Shown here piece after piece: positions 51,146 to 60,487 of a stretch of 64,000 nt of DNA. The DNA comes from Prevotella aff. ruminicola Tc2-24 (GTDB lineage Bacteria; Bacteroidota; Bacteroidia; Bacteroidales; Bacteroidaceae), in contig NZ_FOIQ01000004.1 in NCBI RefSeq assembly GCF_900110895.1, positions 186,001 through 250,000 on the forward strand, in the 5' to 3' direction. The notes under the pieces were generated by a model that was given only the letters and a program-made list of their open reading frames with translations, was not told where the DNA came from and ran no database searches. The position numbers and the translations under genes are program-made. The first letter of the stretch is position 1; each line of letters opens with the position of its first letter.

Positions 51146-51219
51146 TGATCCCGTTGGGATTCAAACCCAAGACCTTCAGAACCGGAATCTGACGCTCTAT
51201 TCAGCTAAGCTACGGGACC
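51146..51219 (-). tRNA. tRNA-Arg (anticodon CCG)
   Basis: A 74-nt cloverleaf on the minus strand. The acceptor arm is GGTCCCG with CGGGATC, the D-arm GCTT/GAGC, the anticodon stem TCAGA/TCTGA around the loop TTCCGGT (anticodon at 51183-51185), a 5-nt variable loop AGGTC, and the T-arm TTGGG-TTTGAAT-CCCAA. The discriminator is A and CCA is not encoded. Its 3' end faces the accessory region to the left. Confidence 0.95.
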
Positions 51220-51239
51220 CTGCTTTTGAAAAGCGTATG

Positions 51240-51247
51240 CAAAGGTA
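51240..51247 (-). promoter_or_regulatory. tRNA-Arg -7 box (TACCTTTG)
   Basis: Minus-strand TACCTTTGCATACG, 20 bases before the tRNA 5' end. Confidence 0.6.
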
Positions 51248-51374
51248 CGACTATTAATTAAGAATGAAGAATAAGGAATTAAGAATTATGATTTGTTAAC
51301 GGGCTTCCGCTCGTGCAAAATGTTAGCGGATATTATCAATTTGTGTCATTTTGCAAAATAATTGTTTCTTTTCG

Positions 51375-51405
51375 CTTGCGTTTTAATAATAAATGTGTAC
51401 CTTTG
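51375..51405 (+). promoter_or_regulatory. Promoter of asnA
   Basis: CTTG (51375-51378) and TACCTTTG (51398-51405) lie 19 nt apart, 49 bases before the ATG. Confidence 0.6.
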
Positions 51406-51454
51406 CAGCGGCAAATGCCACAGCTATAAACTAGAATTAAGTATCATCTAAAAT

Positions 51455-52492
51455 ATGGGACAAATCATCAAACCTGTGAAATATGAGGCGCTGCTTGATA
51501 TGAAGCAGACTGAGCAGGGTATCAAACTAATCAAGGAATTCTTTCAGCAGAACCTTTCTACAGAACTGAGACTGCGCCGCGTGACGGCTCCTCTGTTCGT
51601 GCTTAAGGGACTTGGCATCAACGACGACCTGAATGGCGTGGAGCGGGCAGTGTCGTTCCCTATCAAGGATCTGGGTGACGCACAGGCTGAGGTGGTTCAC
51701 TCGCTGGCCAAATGGAAGCGGCTGAGTCTGGCCGAATACAAGATAGAACCTGGCTACGGCATTTATACAGATATGAATGCTATCCGTGCCGATGAGGAAC
51801 TCGACAACCTGCACTCGCTCTATGTGGATCAGTGGGACTGGGAGGCCGTGATACGCAAGGAGGATCGTACGCTCTCCTTCCTGAAGAATGTGGTAGAGCG
51901 TATCTATGCGGCTATCCGTCGTACGGAGTATCTCACCTGTGAGACGTATCCGCAGATCAAGCCTTTCCTGCCTGAGAAGATCCACTTCATCCATGCCGAG
52001 GAACTGTTGAAGATGTATCCGGATAAATCGCCAAAGGAGCGTGAGGATGCCATCTGTGAGGCTTACGGTGCCGTATTTATAATAGGTATAGGCGGTAAAC
52101 TGTCGAATGGCGAGAAGCACGACGGACGTGCACCAGACTATGACGACTGGTCGACGGTGGCCGAGAACGGTAAGCAGGGCCTGAACGGTGATATCCTGAT
52201 ATGGTATCCTGTGCTGGGACGCTCGTTCGAACTGTCGTCGATGGGTATCCGTGTCGACAAGGACTCCCTGCTCCGTCAATTGAAGATGGAGGGCAAGGAG
52301 GAGCGCGAACAGCTTTACTTCCATCAGCAACTGCTCAACGACAAGCTGCCGCTCTCCATCGGCGGCGGTATCGGACAGAGCCGTCTGTGCATGGTGTTGC
52401 TCCATAAAGGACATATCGGTGAGATACAGGCCAGCATCTGGCCCGACGATATGCGTCAGGCCTGCAAGAAGCTGGGAATGAACCTGATTTAG
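51455..52492 (+). CDS. asnA: Aspartate-ammonia ligase
   Basis: A 345-residue ammonia-dependent asparagine synthetase, related in fold to class II aminoacyl-tRNA synthetases. Conserved blocks are LRLRRVTAPLFV, LNGVERAVSFPIKDL, VVHSLAKWKRLSLAEY, GIYTDMNAIRADE, VDQWDWEAVI and the C-terminal LPLSIGGGIGQSRLCM, all characteristic of AsnA. It makes asparagine from aspartate, ATP and ammonium. It is monocistronic, with promoter and terminator visible. Confidence 0.97.
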   Translation: MGQIIKPVKYEALLDMKQTEQGIKLIKEFFQQNLSTELRLRRVTAPLFVLKGLGINDDLNGVERAVSFPIKDLGDAQAEVVHSLAKWKRLSLAEYKIEPGYGIYTDMNAIRADEELDNLHSLYVDQWDWEAVIRKEDRTLSFLKNVVERIYAAIRRTEYLTCETYPQIKPFLPEKIHFIHAEELLKMYPDKSPKEREDAICEAYGAVFIIGIGGKLSNGEKHDGRAPDYDDWSTVAENGKQGLNGDILIWYPVLGRSFELSSMGIRVDKDSLLRQLKMEGKEEREQLYFHQQLLNDKLPLSIGGGIGQSRLCMVLLHKGHIGEIQASIWPDDMRQACKKLGMNLI

Positions 52493-52523
52493 GCATCATC
52501 ATTATCAGGTATAGAGACCAAAT

Positions 52524-52557
52524 GGGGTCGGTTCATAGGAGCCGACCCCTAATTTTT
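52524..52557 (+). terminator. Terminator after asnA
   Basis: GGGGTCGGTTC and GAGCCGACCCC pair (one G-T) and are followed by TAATTTTT. Confidence 0.85.
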
Positions 52558-52630
52558 GATTTTCTTCTTTGATTTTTGATTTATTTGGGTATTTGCAGAA
52601 ATATTGTATATGGAAATTGGGAGAAAATGT

Positions 52631-52638
52631 TACCTTTG
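52631..52638 (+). promoter_or_regulatory. -7 box (TACCTTTG) of the susCD-like operon
   Basis: TACCTTTG lies 46 bases before the SusC-like ATG. The -33 match is poor, which fits a promoter needing an activator. Confidence 0.55.
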
Positions 52639-52683
52639 CCTTCACTTTAACAACTCTTACTAATTTTACTAACCATTAACTGT

Positions 52684-55600
52684 ATGAGAAAACTTTATGT
52701 TACAGACAAGTTCGGGAGGGGCGTATCTGTGCTCCACCGACTGATGTTCTTGGCCTTGATGGTGCTCTGCACGTCTAGTGCATTCGCCCAGAAGCAGGTG
52801 TCGGGAACTGTAGTTGATGCTGCCGGTGAACCGATTATCGGAGCCAGCGTCATTGTGAAGGGAACTTCTACTGGTACAGTGACCGACCTTGACGGAAACT
52901 TTATCATTAAGAACACACCCGAGAATGCTAACCTTTTGATCTCCTATGTGGGGTATCGCAACCAGACGATATCCGTGGCAGGAAAGACACAGATCAACGT
53001 GACGCTTGAGGAAGACCGTCAGCTGCTCGACGAGGTCGTCGTGGTAGGATACGGTGTCCAGAAGAAAAGCGACGTGACAGGTGCGCTGGCACACATCGAT
53101 TCCAAGGAACTGACCCAGATGCCTGTGAGCAATGCTTTGCAGGCTATGCAGGGTAAGGCTGCCGGTGTGGATATCACCAATAGCCAGCGTCCTGGTGAGG
53201 TGGGCTCCATTACGGTTCGCGGTCAGCGTTCCATCGGTGGATCTGATGGTGCAAAAAACGACCCGCTCTATGTGGTCGATGGTATGATCATCCAGAACGC
53301 TGGTATCGAGAATCTCAACCCTGCCGACATCGAGTCGATCGAGGTGTTGAAGGACGCTTCCTCAACAGCTATCTACGGTAGCCGTGGTGCTAACGGCGTG
53401 GTGCTCGTGACGACCAAGAAAGGTAAGGAGGGTAAGGTGACTATGAACTATTCAGGAACTCTGACCGTCTCCTCACTTCATAATGTATCTGAGATGATGA
53501 ACGCAGCCGAATGGCTGAAGTACTCTCGCTATGCCTATTATAATAGTGGTGCATATGGCGACGGTACACCTAACTACGATCTTGACTATAAGCTCTATGG
53601 TAATGTGCCTGCTTCTTGGGCCAATATCGAGAAGGGCTGGAGTGCAGACCACTCTTCTTTCGACTACTCAAAGGTGGGTTCTTATGACTGGGAGAGCGAA
53701 GGTAAGCGCACGGGTATTGCCCAGGAGCATACACTGAGTGCTTCAGGTGGTACGGATAAGTTCAAGGGCTATGGCTCATTTGGTTATCTGAACGAGAAGG
53801 GTGTAACACCTGGTCAGAGCTACCAGCGCTTCACATTCAACACCTCGTTCGAGGGTAAGGTCCTGCCTTACTTCACCATGGGTATGACGATGAATGCTTC
53901 TTATGGTACGCAGGAGTATGGTTATAGCTTCACGAAGTCGACCACTGGTGCAGGTGACTACTACAACGCCCTGCGTGGTATGCTGCCTTGGTCTGTGCCT
54001 TACGATGCGAATGGCAATTTCATCGAGTATCCTACAGGTGATGTGAATATCCAGAACCCCATTGACGAGTTGAACTATACCAAGAACCAGCGTAAGAACT
54101 TCCGTATCAACGGTAGTGCATATGCTCAGCTCGACTTCGGTAAGATCTGGTTGCCATTAGAGGGCCTGAGCTATCGTATCCAGTTCGGACCTGAACTCCA
54201 GTACTTCCGTCTTGGTACAGCGAATGCCGCTGAGGGTATTAACGGCGCAGGTCGCAACCAGATTGTCTATAATCCCTATCAGCGTGTGGCATGGACGCTT
54301 GATAATATCGTCAGCTATAACAAAACGATCGCCGACATCCACAGCATTGGTGTTACTCTGTTGCAGTCGGCTTCCGACTATCATTATGAGGGAGGTAATA
54401 TCCGTGCTAACGTGGCTACTGCAGAGGAACTCTGGTACAATGCTCACTCCAAGAATGATCCTACTGACTATTCTACAGGTCTGACAGAGTCTTCGATGAC
54501 TTCTTATATGGCTCGTATCAACTATTCGCTGATGGACCGTTATCTGCTTACTGCTTCTATGCGTTGGGATGGTGCCTCTCAGTTGTCTGAGGGTCACAAG
54601 TGGGCTAGCTTCCCATCACTATCTCTTGGTTGGCGCATGGAACAGGAGAAGTTCATGCGGAACATAAAATGGATCGACCAGTTGAAATTCCGTGTCGGAT
54701 GGGGTGTCTCTGGTAATGCTGCCATTACTCCTTATGCTACGAAGGGCTCTGTTCAGGACCTCACATATACGTGGGGCGATAAGACGGATGTTGGCTATGT
54801 TCCTTCTGACCCGAACGCGAAGAATCCTGCTCTTATGGCTAACAAGAACCTGAGCTGGGAGAGGACTTATCAGTGGAACTTCGGTCTTGACTATAGCTTC
54901 CTCTCCGGACGTCTGGGTGGTGCCGTTGACGTGTATACCACGAAGACAAAGGACCTGCTGATGGCAACCAGCATTCCTTCACCCAATGGTTATCTCGCAA
55001 CAATGGCTAATGTCGGTGAGACTTCTGGTTGGGGTATCGACCTGCAGATTAATGCCCTGCCCGTGAAGACCAAGGACTTCGAGTGGAGCACCATTCTTTC
55101 TTGGTCGCTTGATCGCAATAAGATCGAGAAACTGGCTAACGGCGTAACTGAGAATATCAACAAAAACTGGTTTGTCGGTGAGGAAATCGGTGTCTATTAT
55201 GACTATGTCTATGATGGCATTTGGAAGACCTCTGAGGCTGAGCAGGCTGCTGTGTATGGCCGTAAGCCTGGTCAGATCCGAGTTAAGGATCTGAATACAG
55301 ATGATAAGATCGATGGTAACAACGACCGTACTATTGTAGGTAAGATTCGTCCTCGTTGGTCAGGCGGTTGGCGCAACACCTTCACTTATAAGGAGTGGGA
55401 ACTCTCTTGCTTCATCTTCGCTCGCTGGAAGTTCACCGTTCCTCAGGGTTCAGTTAACCTCGACGGTCGTTATGCCATGCGTAAGCTCGACTACTGGGTA
55501 GCCGGTGAAAACGAGAACGCAGAGTATTATGGACCTGGTACTAATGGTCAGTCACAGGATACCTATGCTAGTTCTATGAACTATCAGGACGGCTCTTACA

Positions 55601-55827
55601 TTAAGATGCGTAACATCTCCCTGGGCTACAACTTCACCGGAAAGCAGTTGGCTCCCCTTGGCATCAACTCTTTGAAGCTCTATGTCCAGGCCATGAACCC
55701 ATTCACAATTTATTCAAAGTGCGACTGGCTGGATACAGATATGATGAACTATGATAACAATGCCAGACACTTTGGTACTACAACTACTATCCGAAGCTGG
55801 GTGTTTGGTCTTAACATTGGATTCTAA
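52684..55827 (+). CDS. SusC-like TonB-dependent outer-membrane glycan transporter
   Basis: A 1047-residue protein. The signal peptide follows a longer N-terminal extension and ends near SAFAQ (residue 36). A carboxypeptidase-regulatory-like domain (QVSGTVVDAAGEPIIGASVI) precedes a TonB-box region (LDEVVVVGYGVQKKSDVTGA), the plug (DGMIIQNAGIENLNPADIES, IYGSRGANGVVLVTT) and a 22-strand barrel ending RSWVFGLNIGF. With the SusD partner 14 bases downstream it would import oligosaccharides across the outer membrane. The downstream pectin genes suggest rhamnogalacturonan fragments as ligand (inference). Confidence 0.95.
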   Translation: MRKLYVTDKFGRGVSVLHRLMFLALMVLCTSSAFAQKQVSGTVVDAAGEPIIGASVIVKGTSTGTVTDLDGNFIIKNTPENANLLISYVGYRNQTISVAGKTQINVTLEEDRQLLDEVVVVGYGVQKKSDVTGALAHIDSKELTQMPVSNALQAMQGKAAGVDITNSQRPGEVGSITVRGQRSIGGSDGAKNDPLYVVDGMIIQNAGIENLNPADIESIEVLKDASSTAIYGSRGANGVVLVTTKKGKEGKVTMNYSGTLTVSSLHNVSEMMNAAEWLKYSRYAYYNSGAYGDGTPNYDLDYKLYGNVPASWANIEKGWSADHSSFDYSKVGSYDWESEGKRTGIAQEHTLSASGGTDKFKGYGSFGYLNEKGVTPGQSYQRFTFNTSFEGKVLPYFTMGMTMNASYGTQEYGYSFTKSTTGAGDYYNALRGMLPWSVPYDANGNFIEYPTGDVNIQNPIDELNYTKNQRKNFRINGSAYAQLDFGKIWLPLEGLSYRIQFGPELQYFRLGTANAAEGINGAGRNQIVYNPYQRVAWTLDNIVSYNKTIADIHSIGVTLLQSASDYHYEGGNIRANVATAEELWYNAHSKNDPTDYSTGLTESSMTSYMARINYSLMDRYLLTASMRWDGASQLSEGHKWASFPSLSLGWRMEQEKFMRNIKWIDQLKFRVGWGVSGNAAITPYATKGSVQDLTYTWGDKTDVGYVPSDPNAKNPALMANKNLSWERTYQWNFGLDYSFLSGRLGGAVDVYTTKTKDLLMATSIPSPNGYLATMANVGETSGWGIDLQINALPVKTKDFEWSTILSWSLDRNKIEKLANGVTENINKNWFVGEEIGVYYDYVYDGIWKTSEAEQAAVYGRKPGQIRVKDLNTDDKIDGNNDRTIVGKIRPRWSGGWRNTFTYKEWELSCFIFARWKFTVPQGSVNLDGRYAMRKLDYWVAGENENAEYYGPGTNGQSQDTYASSMNYQDGSYIKMRNISLGYNFTGKQLAPLGINSLKLYVQAMNPFTIYSKCDWLDTDMMNYDNNARHFGTTTTIRSWVFGLNIGF

Positions 55828-55841
55828 AAGAAGATAGCAAT

Positions 55842-57908
55842 ATGAAACTCAATAAAATTTTTCTTGCGGCACTGATTGCCGGTACGGTGGGGGTGTCGTC
55901 TTGTAAGGAGGATTTCCTCGATGAGACACAGATTACTCAGCACGATACTGAGTACTTCAAGACACAGGATGGCATCGATGCCCTTGTGACAGGTGCCTAT
56001 CAGACCTTGAAGTTCCGTTATGAGTACCAGTGGGCCTATAAGATGTGGCACATGGGTATCGACGAGTTTACAGGCGGTAACAACGATATGGCCGACTACA
56101 ACCACTATAGTTCATCCTTGAACTCTACTCAGGGTGATCTGGCTACGGTATGGAACACCTATTATGGACTGATAGAGCAGACTAACATCGTTATTCAGAA
56201 TACGCCTCTGTATTATAATCAGTCGAACGCAAACTATAACACCCGTCTGGGTGAAGGTTACTTCCTGCGTGCCTATGGCTACTTCGAGCTTGTGAAGCTT
56301 TTCGGTGGTGTTCCCCTGAAAGTGGAACCAGCCAACGGAAAGATCCAGACTTACTTCACACGTGCTTCTGAGGAGGAGTGCTACAAACAGATTATCTCAG
56401 ACTTTGAGCAGGCTTACAATCTGTTGCCTACCACTGCCAGTCAGATCGGTCGTATCACCAAGAGTGCTGCCGCCCACTTCCTGGCAAAGGCTCACCTCTT
56501 CCGTGCCTCTGAGGGCTGCGACAGTTGGAATGGCGCCTATAAGAGTGGTGACCTCGAAGCTGTGATCAAGTATGGTAAGGAGGTGCTTGCTGCTCATCCC
56601 TTGTGTGCTAATTTCCTCGATCTGTGGAACTACACCAAGCCCAATGATGTCAATGAGAGCGTCAGTGAGGTGGTGCTGGCTGCCCAGTTCTCTGATAACA
56701 GCGACTCATGGGGACGTTTCGGTAACCAGATGAGCCTCTGCTATCCTTCTGTTTACCAGAACCTCGCAGGTTGTGTTCGTGATATCTCTGGTGGTCGTGA
56801 GTTCTGCTATGTCAGTGCTACGGAATATGCCATGGAAGTGTTTGACCGTGTGAACGACTCTCGCTTCTGGAAGTCGTTCATCACTTGCTACGGCTGCAAC
56901 AAGAGTGGTGACGCTCCTAAGTGGGATGCCTCGCAGGCTGCCTATTTCCCTGAAGGTGCTCAGGCCAGTGAAGGGCGTTTCAAGGGTGGCGAGATCGGCA
57001 TCAAGTATATCGTCAATGCTCCTGAGGATAAGCGTTTCACCGATATTGACGGAACGCGTTCTCAACTCGGTGTGCTGAAAGAGGGTAAGCTGGAGAATAC
57101 CCATACCTTCATCCGTTACTATGCTGACGAGTCGTTCAGCTGGAACGTTAAGAAGGAGGAGCGTACAGGTAACTACTACACGCTTTATCCTCATAACCGC
57201 AGTGTGGCTCTCTCAAAGTATCGTGACGGTTCTCGTAATGGTTATAACTCTCAGTTCGGTTGTCGTGATGCCATCACAGCCCGTTCGGCAGAGGACGCCT
57301 TGATGGTTGCCGAGGCCTATATCCGTCAGGGAGAGGCTCAGTATGCTAATGCTCTCGTTTATCTGAACATGCTTCGCGACCGTGCTGGATACTATGCTGG
57401 CGAAGATCGTTCGAAGAGTCCTGATGGTGGTCAGGCTTATAAGAATAATTCTCTTGGAACAGGTGTCGCCAATCTTGATGGTGCCATCTACACTGACGAG
57501 AATACCTACTATGAGTCGAACAATATTGCAGAGACCACGGCAGAGACTAAGAGCGTGATGCATCTGAACAGTGTTGATGATGTCTATAACATGCCTAACG
57601 AGCAGCGTATCTACAAGGCTCTTAACTGTAACTCTAATGCCGAGAAGATGATGTGCTTCCTGCTCGACGAGCGTAGCCGTGAGTTGATCGGCGAGGGACA
57701 CCGTTATGAGGATCTCGTACGTACTCGTACGCTCGATGCCCGTTGGCATGCATTCAACGATGGCGCAGGTCAGGGTATTGGTAACTTCGATCCCTCAAAG
57801 CACTACTATCGTCCTATTCCGCAGTCGTTCCTCAATGATATTACAAACGAGGATGGTTCTAGTCTGACTGCAGAACAGAAACAGGCTATGCAGAATCCTG
57901 GATATTAA
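55842..57908 (+). CDS. SusD/RagB-like surface glycan-binding lipoprotein
   Basis: A 688-residue lipoprotein with signal and lipobox cysteine at residue 21 (VSSC), followed by KEDFLDETQITQHDTEYFKT, typical of SusD N-termini. Helical TPR-like segments include LGEGYFLRAYGYFELVKLFG and the C-terminal RSRELIGEGHRYEDLVRTRT, and the end YYRPIPQSFLNDITNEDG is also family-typical. It would cap the SusC barrel at the cell surface and bind glycan. A strong terminator follows. Confidence 0.95.
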   Translation: MKLNKIFLAALIAGTVGVSSCKEDFLDETQITQHDTEYFKTQDGIDALVTGAYQTLKFRYEYQWAYKMWHMGIDEFTGGNNDMADYNHYSSSLNSTQGDLATVWNTYYGLIEQTNIVIQNTPLYYNQSNANYNTRLGEGYFLRAYGYFELVKLFGGVPLKVEPANGKIQTYFTRASEEECYKQIISDFEQAYNLLPTTASQIGRITKSAAAHFLAKAHLFRASEGCDSWNGAYKSGDLEAVIKYGKEVLAAHPLCANFLDLWNYTKPNDVNESVSEVVLAAQFSDNSDSWGRFGNQMSLCYPSVYQNLAGCVRDISGGREFCYVSATEYAMEVFDRVNDSRFWKSFITCYGCNKSGDAPKWDASQAAYFPEGAQASEGRFKGGEIGIKYIVNAPEDKRFTDIDGTRSQLGVLKEGKLENTHTFIRYYADESFSWNVKKEERTGNYYTLYPHNRSVALSKYRDGSRNGYNSQFGCRDAITARSAEDALMVAEAYIRQGEAQYANALVYLNMLRDRAGYYAGEDRSKSPDGGQAYKNNSLGTGVANLDGAIYTDENTYYESNNIAETTAETKSVMHLNSVDDVYNMPNEQRIYKALNCNSNAEKMMCFLLDERSRELIGEGHRYEDLVRTRTLDARWHAFNDGAGQGIGNFDPSKHYYRPIPQSFLNDITNEDGSSLTAEQKQAMQNPGY

Positions 57909-57932
57909 TTACATAAGCCATAAAGAAGAAAG

Positions 57933-57967
57933 GCTCCACACTCCTTGGTGAGTGTGGGGCTTTTTTT
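57933..57967 (+). terminator. Terminator after the susD-like gene
   Basis: GCTCCACACTC and GAGTGTGGGGC form an 11-bp stem followed by seven Ts. Confidence 0.9.
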
Positions 57968-58067
57968 GTGATGCTTCGTGGAGTGGCCAACCATGAGGAA
58001 ATGTCAATCGGAACAAAGTTTCGAGTTAGAATATCAAAAAACAAAGTTCGTTTCTGCGGATATGATG

Positions 58068-58075
58068 TATCTTTG
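58068..58075 (+). promoter_or_regulatory. -7 box (TATCTTTG) of the acetylesterase-mutarotase pair
   Basis: TATCTTTGCC, 33 bases before the first ATG. Confidence 0.5.
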
Positions 58076-58107
58076 CCATGAATTGTTATGATGAGTGAGA
58101 TAACGGA

Positions 58108-59346
58108 ATGAAACGTTTAGGTTTTGATGGCAGACGGCATTGTAGGGGTGTGAGGATGATCACACGACCTGCAATGCTGTGTCTGTTGGTATTGGCGTGT
58201 CCGATGGGGACGTATGCTCAGACAATCGTGGATAGCATATTGAATAAGGTGAGCGATAAGCCATTCTACTTCTCCGTGCCTGTGGAGGACGGAAACTACA
58301 AGGTGACGGTGACGCTGGGCTCTCGGAAAAGGGCGGCGCAGACCGTGGTAAGGGCTGAGTCGCGTCGCCTGATGGTGGAGAGCGCCGTAACGCGGAAAGG
58401 GGAATACGAGACTTATAGCTTCATCGTGAACAAACGATCGCCAAGGATTACGGATGCGATGAGGGTGAGACTGAAGCCTCGTGAACTGACGTATCTGAAC
58501 TGGGACGACCAGCTGACGCTGGAGTTCAATGGCGCAAGACCTGCGGTAAGATCTGTTCGTATAGAACGTGACACCACGGCTGTCACCGTCTTCCTATGTG
58601 GAAACTCCACGGTGGTCGATCAGGAGCAGGAGCCATATGCCAGTTGGGGACAGATGATTCCCCGCTGGTTTACAGATAAGGTCGCTATATCCAACCATGC
58701 GGAGAGTGGACTGAGTGCTCGTACGTTTATTGCAGGTAATCGTCTGGAGAAGGTTCTTTCTATGATGAAAAAAGATGACTATGTGTTCTGTGAGTTCGGA
58801 CATAATGACCAGAAGGAGAAAGGGCCGGGCGATGGCGCATATTACCATTTCTCTTATCAGTTGAAGATCTTCGTGGATCGGGTCAGGGAGAAGGGCGGAC
58901 ACCTGGTGTTCGTAACGCCAACTCAGCGTCGTTTCTTTGACGAGACGACCAGAAGTCGGATTCAGGAAACACACCTTGACTATCCTGATGCGATGCGTGC
59001 TGTGGCTCAGCGTGAGGGCGTTCCGGTGATAGAACTACATGAGATGACGCGCGATTTCTTTGAGACACTGGGTTACGAGGGCAGCAAAAGGGCCTTGGTG
59101 CACTATCCGGCCGGAACATTCCCTGGGCAGGATCAGGCTTTGGCAGACAATACGCATTTTAATCCTTATGGTGCCTATGAGGTGTCGAAGATGGTGGTGA
59201 TGGGGATGAGGCAATTGGCGCTCCCTATCGTGAGGAATCTTCGGTCGGATTGGATAGATTACAGCCCAAAATATCCTGACAGTTCTAGAGCTTTTATCTG
59301 GTACCCTGCCGATAGAATGGATATGACGAAACCTGACGGGAATTAG
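58108..59346 (+). CDS. Rhamnogalacturonan acetylesterase-like SGNH hydrolase (CE12 type)
   Basis: A 412-residue secreted esterase. If translation starts at the ATG at 58156 the signal peptide MITRPAMLCLLVLACPMG is more usual; the longer start is kept as the first ATG after the promoter. An N-terminal beta domain (about 45-155) precedes the SGNH domain: block I VFLCGNSTVVD (Ser167), Gly in NHAESGLSAR, block III CEFGHNDQK (Asn233) and block V LADNTHFNPYG (Asp and His). CE12 enzymes remove acetyl groups from pectic rhamnogalacturonan. The rhamnose mutarotase directly after it supports this substrate. Confidence 0.88.
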   Translation: MKRLGFDGRRHCRGVRMITRPAMLCLLVLACPMGTYAQTIVDSILNKVSDKPFYFSVPVEDGNYKVTVTLGSRKRAAQTVVRAESRRLMVESAVTRKGEYETYSFIVNKRSPRITDAMRVRLKPRELTYLNWDDQLTLEFNGARPAVRSVRIERDTTAVTVFLCGNSTVVDQEQEPYASWGQMIPRWFTDKVAISNHAESGLSARTFIAGNRLEKVLSMMKKDDYVFCEFGHNDQKEKGPGDGAYYHFSYQLKIFVDRVREKGGHLVFVTPTQRRFFDETTRSRIQETHLDYPDAMRAVAQREGVPVIELHEMTRDFFETLGYEGSKRALVHYPAGTFPGQDQALADNTHFNPYGAYEVSKMVVMGMRQLALPIVRNLRSDWIDYSPKYPDSSRAFIWYPADRMDMTKPDGN

Positions 59347-59391
59347 ATGAGGCCTGTAGGCAGCAGAAAACAATCAAAAGAGATAATAGAT

Positions 59392-59709
59392 ATGAAACGA
59401 TTCGCGTTTAAGATGTACCTGAAACCTGGTTGTGAGAAAGAGTATGAACGGCGCCATGCGGCCATCTGGCCCGAACTGGTCAGAATGATTAAGGACGGCG
59501 GAGTGAGCAATTATTCCATCTATTGGGATAAGGACACTAACATCCTCTTCGGCTATCAGGAATGTAGTGGTGATGGTAATTCTCAGGATACGGATAATGT
59601 GGATCCCATCACGCAGAAATGGTGGGATATGATGGCCGATATCATGGAGGTGAATCCAGACAATTCGCCTGTCACGATACCCATTCAGGAGGTGTTCCAT
59701 CTTGATTAG
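59392..59709 (+). CDS. rhaM: L-rhamnose mutarotase
   Basis: A 105-residue dimeric alpha/beta-barrel-type enzyme interconverting the alpha and beta anomers of L-rhamnose. It begins MKRFAFKMYLKPGCEKEYER, exactly the family N-terminus, which decides the start at 59392 over an in-frame ATG 45 bases earlier. The active-site His is in RRHAAIWPEL; GVSNYSIYWDK and the C-terminal QKWWDMMADIMEVNPDN complete the pattern. It is cotranscribed with the acetylesterase, giving a rhamnose/pectin theme. Confidence 0.95.
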   Translation: MKRFAFKMYLKPGCEKEYERRHAAIWPELVRMIKDGGVSNYSIYWDKDTNILFGYQECSGDGNSQDTDNVDPITQKWWDMMADIMEVNPDNSPVTIPIQEVFHLD

Positions 59710-59797
59710 CATTGTGGCCTGATTGACGTATCTTATTTTTAACACGGGTTAATCTATTTTTCATACTGAAAATGAGGATTAATCCGTTTTCTTTTTG

Positions 59798-59805
59798 TAT
59801 CTTTG
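59798..59805 (+). promoter_or_regulatory. -7 box (TATCTTTG) of the IMP cyclohydrolase gene
   Basis: TATCTTTGCACGC lies 50 bases before the ATG at 59855; the -33 is weak. Confidence 0.5.
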
Positions 59806-59854
59806 CACGCGAAATTAAAATAGCGCATTTTATTATAACGTTATAAGAAAAAAT

Positions 59855-60448
59855 ATGGCTGATACAAAGAAGATTAAGACCGCATTGGTGTCGGTATTCC
59901 ACAAAGACGGACTTGATGAGTTGCTTAAGAAACTGAATGATGAGGGCGTGAAGTTCCTGTCAACCGGTGGTACACAGAAGTTTATAGAGTCACTCGGCTA
60001 TGAGTGCCAGAAGGTAGAGGATGTGACAACCTATCCTTCTATCCTCGGCGGACGTGTGAAGACGCTTCACCCGAAAGTGTTCGGAGGTATTCTCGCACGT
60101 CGTGAGAACGAGGGTGACATCGAGCAGATGAAGCAGTATGAGATTCCTGAGATCGACTTGGTCATCGTGGATCTCTATCCCTTCGAGCAGACGGTTGCCA
60201 GTGGTGCTTCTGAGGCTGACATCATCGAGAAGATCGATATCGGTGGCATCTCTCTGATCCGTGCTGGAGCCAAGAACTTCAAGGACGTGGTGATCGTACC
60301 GAGCAAGGCTGAATACAGTGTACTCCTCGATATCCTCAACAAGAAGGGTGCTCAGACAGACATCGAGGATCGTCGAATGTTTGCCACCCGTGCCTTCGGC
60401 GTGAGCTCACATTACGATACGGCCATCCATAGCTGGTTCGCAAAATAA
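59855..60448 (+). CDS. purH: Stand-alone IMP cyclohydrolase (PurH N-terminal, MGS-like domain)
   Basis: A 197-residue protein equal to only the first domain of bifunctional PurH. It has IKTALVSVFHKDGLDELLKK, GVKFLSTGGTQKFIESLGY, LGGRVKTLHPKVFGGILARR, IDLVIVDLYPFEQTV and IEKIDIGGISLIRAGAKNF, the IMP cyclohydrolase active-site blocks. The roughly 300-residue AICAR transformylase domain is absent and not downstream: the next gene is mreB. The frame ends cleanly (HSWFAK), so this is a split enzyme and not a frameshift. It would close the purine ring to IMP, with the formyltransferase encoded elsewhere. Confidence 0.92.
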   Translation: MADTKKIKTALVSVFHKDGLDELLKKLNDEGVKFLSTGGTQKFIESLGYECQKVEDVTTYPSILGGRVKTLHPKVFGGILARRENEGDIEQMKQYEIPEIDLVIVDLYPFEQTVASGASEADIIEKIDIGGISLIRAGAKNFKDVVIVPSKAEYSVLLDILNKKGAQTDIEDRRMFATRAFGVSSHYDTAIHSWFAK

Positions 60449-60487
60449 TTGAGATTAAGTATTTAGAATAGAAATATAAAGACTATA

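Noticed and set aside
59347..59391. Upstream in-frame ATG for rhaM
   Set aside because: Mutarotases begin with the MKRFAFKMYL-type sequence at 59392; the extra 15 residues have no family support.
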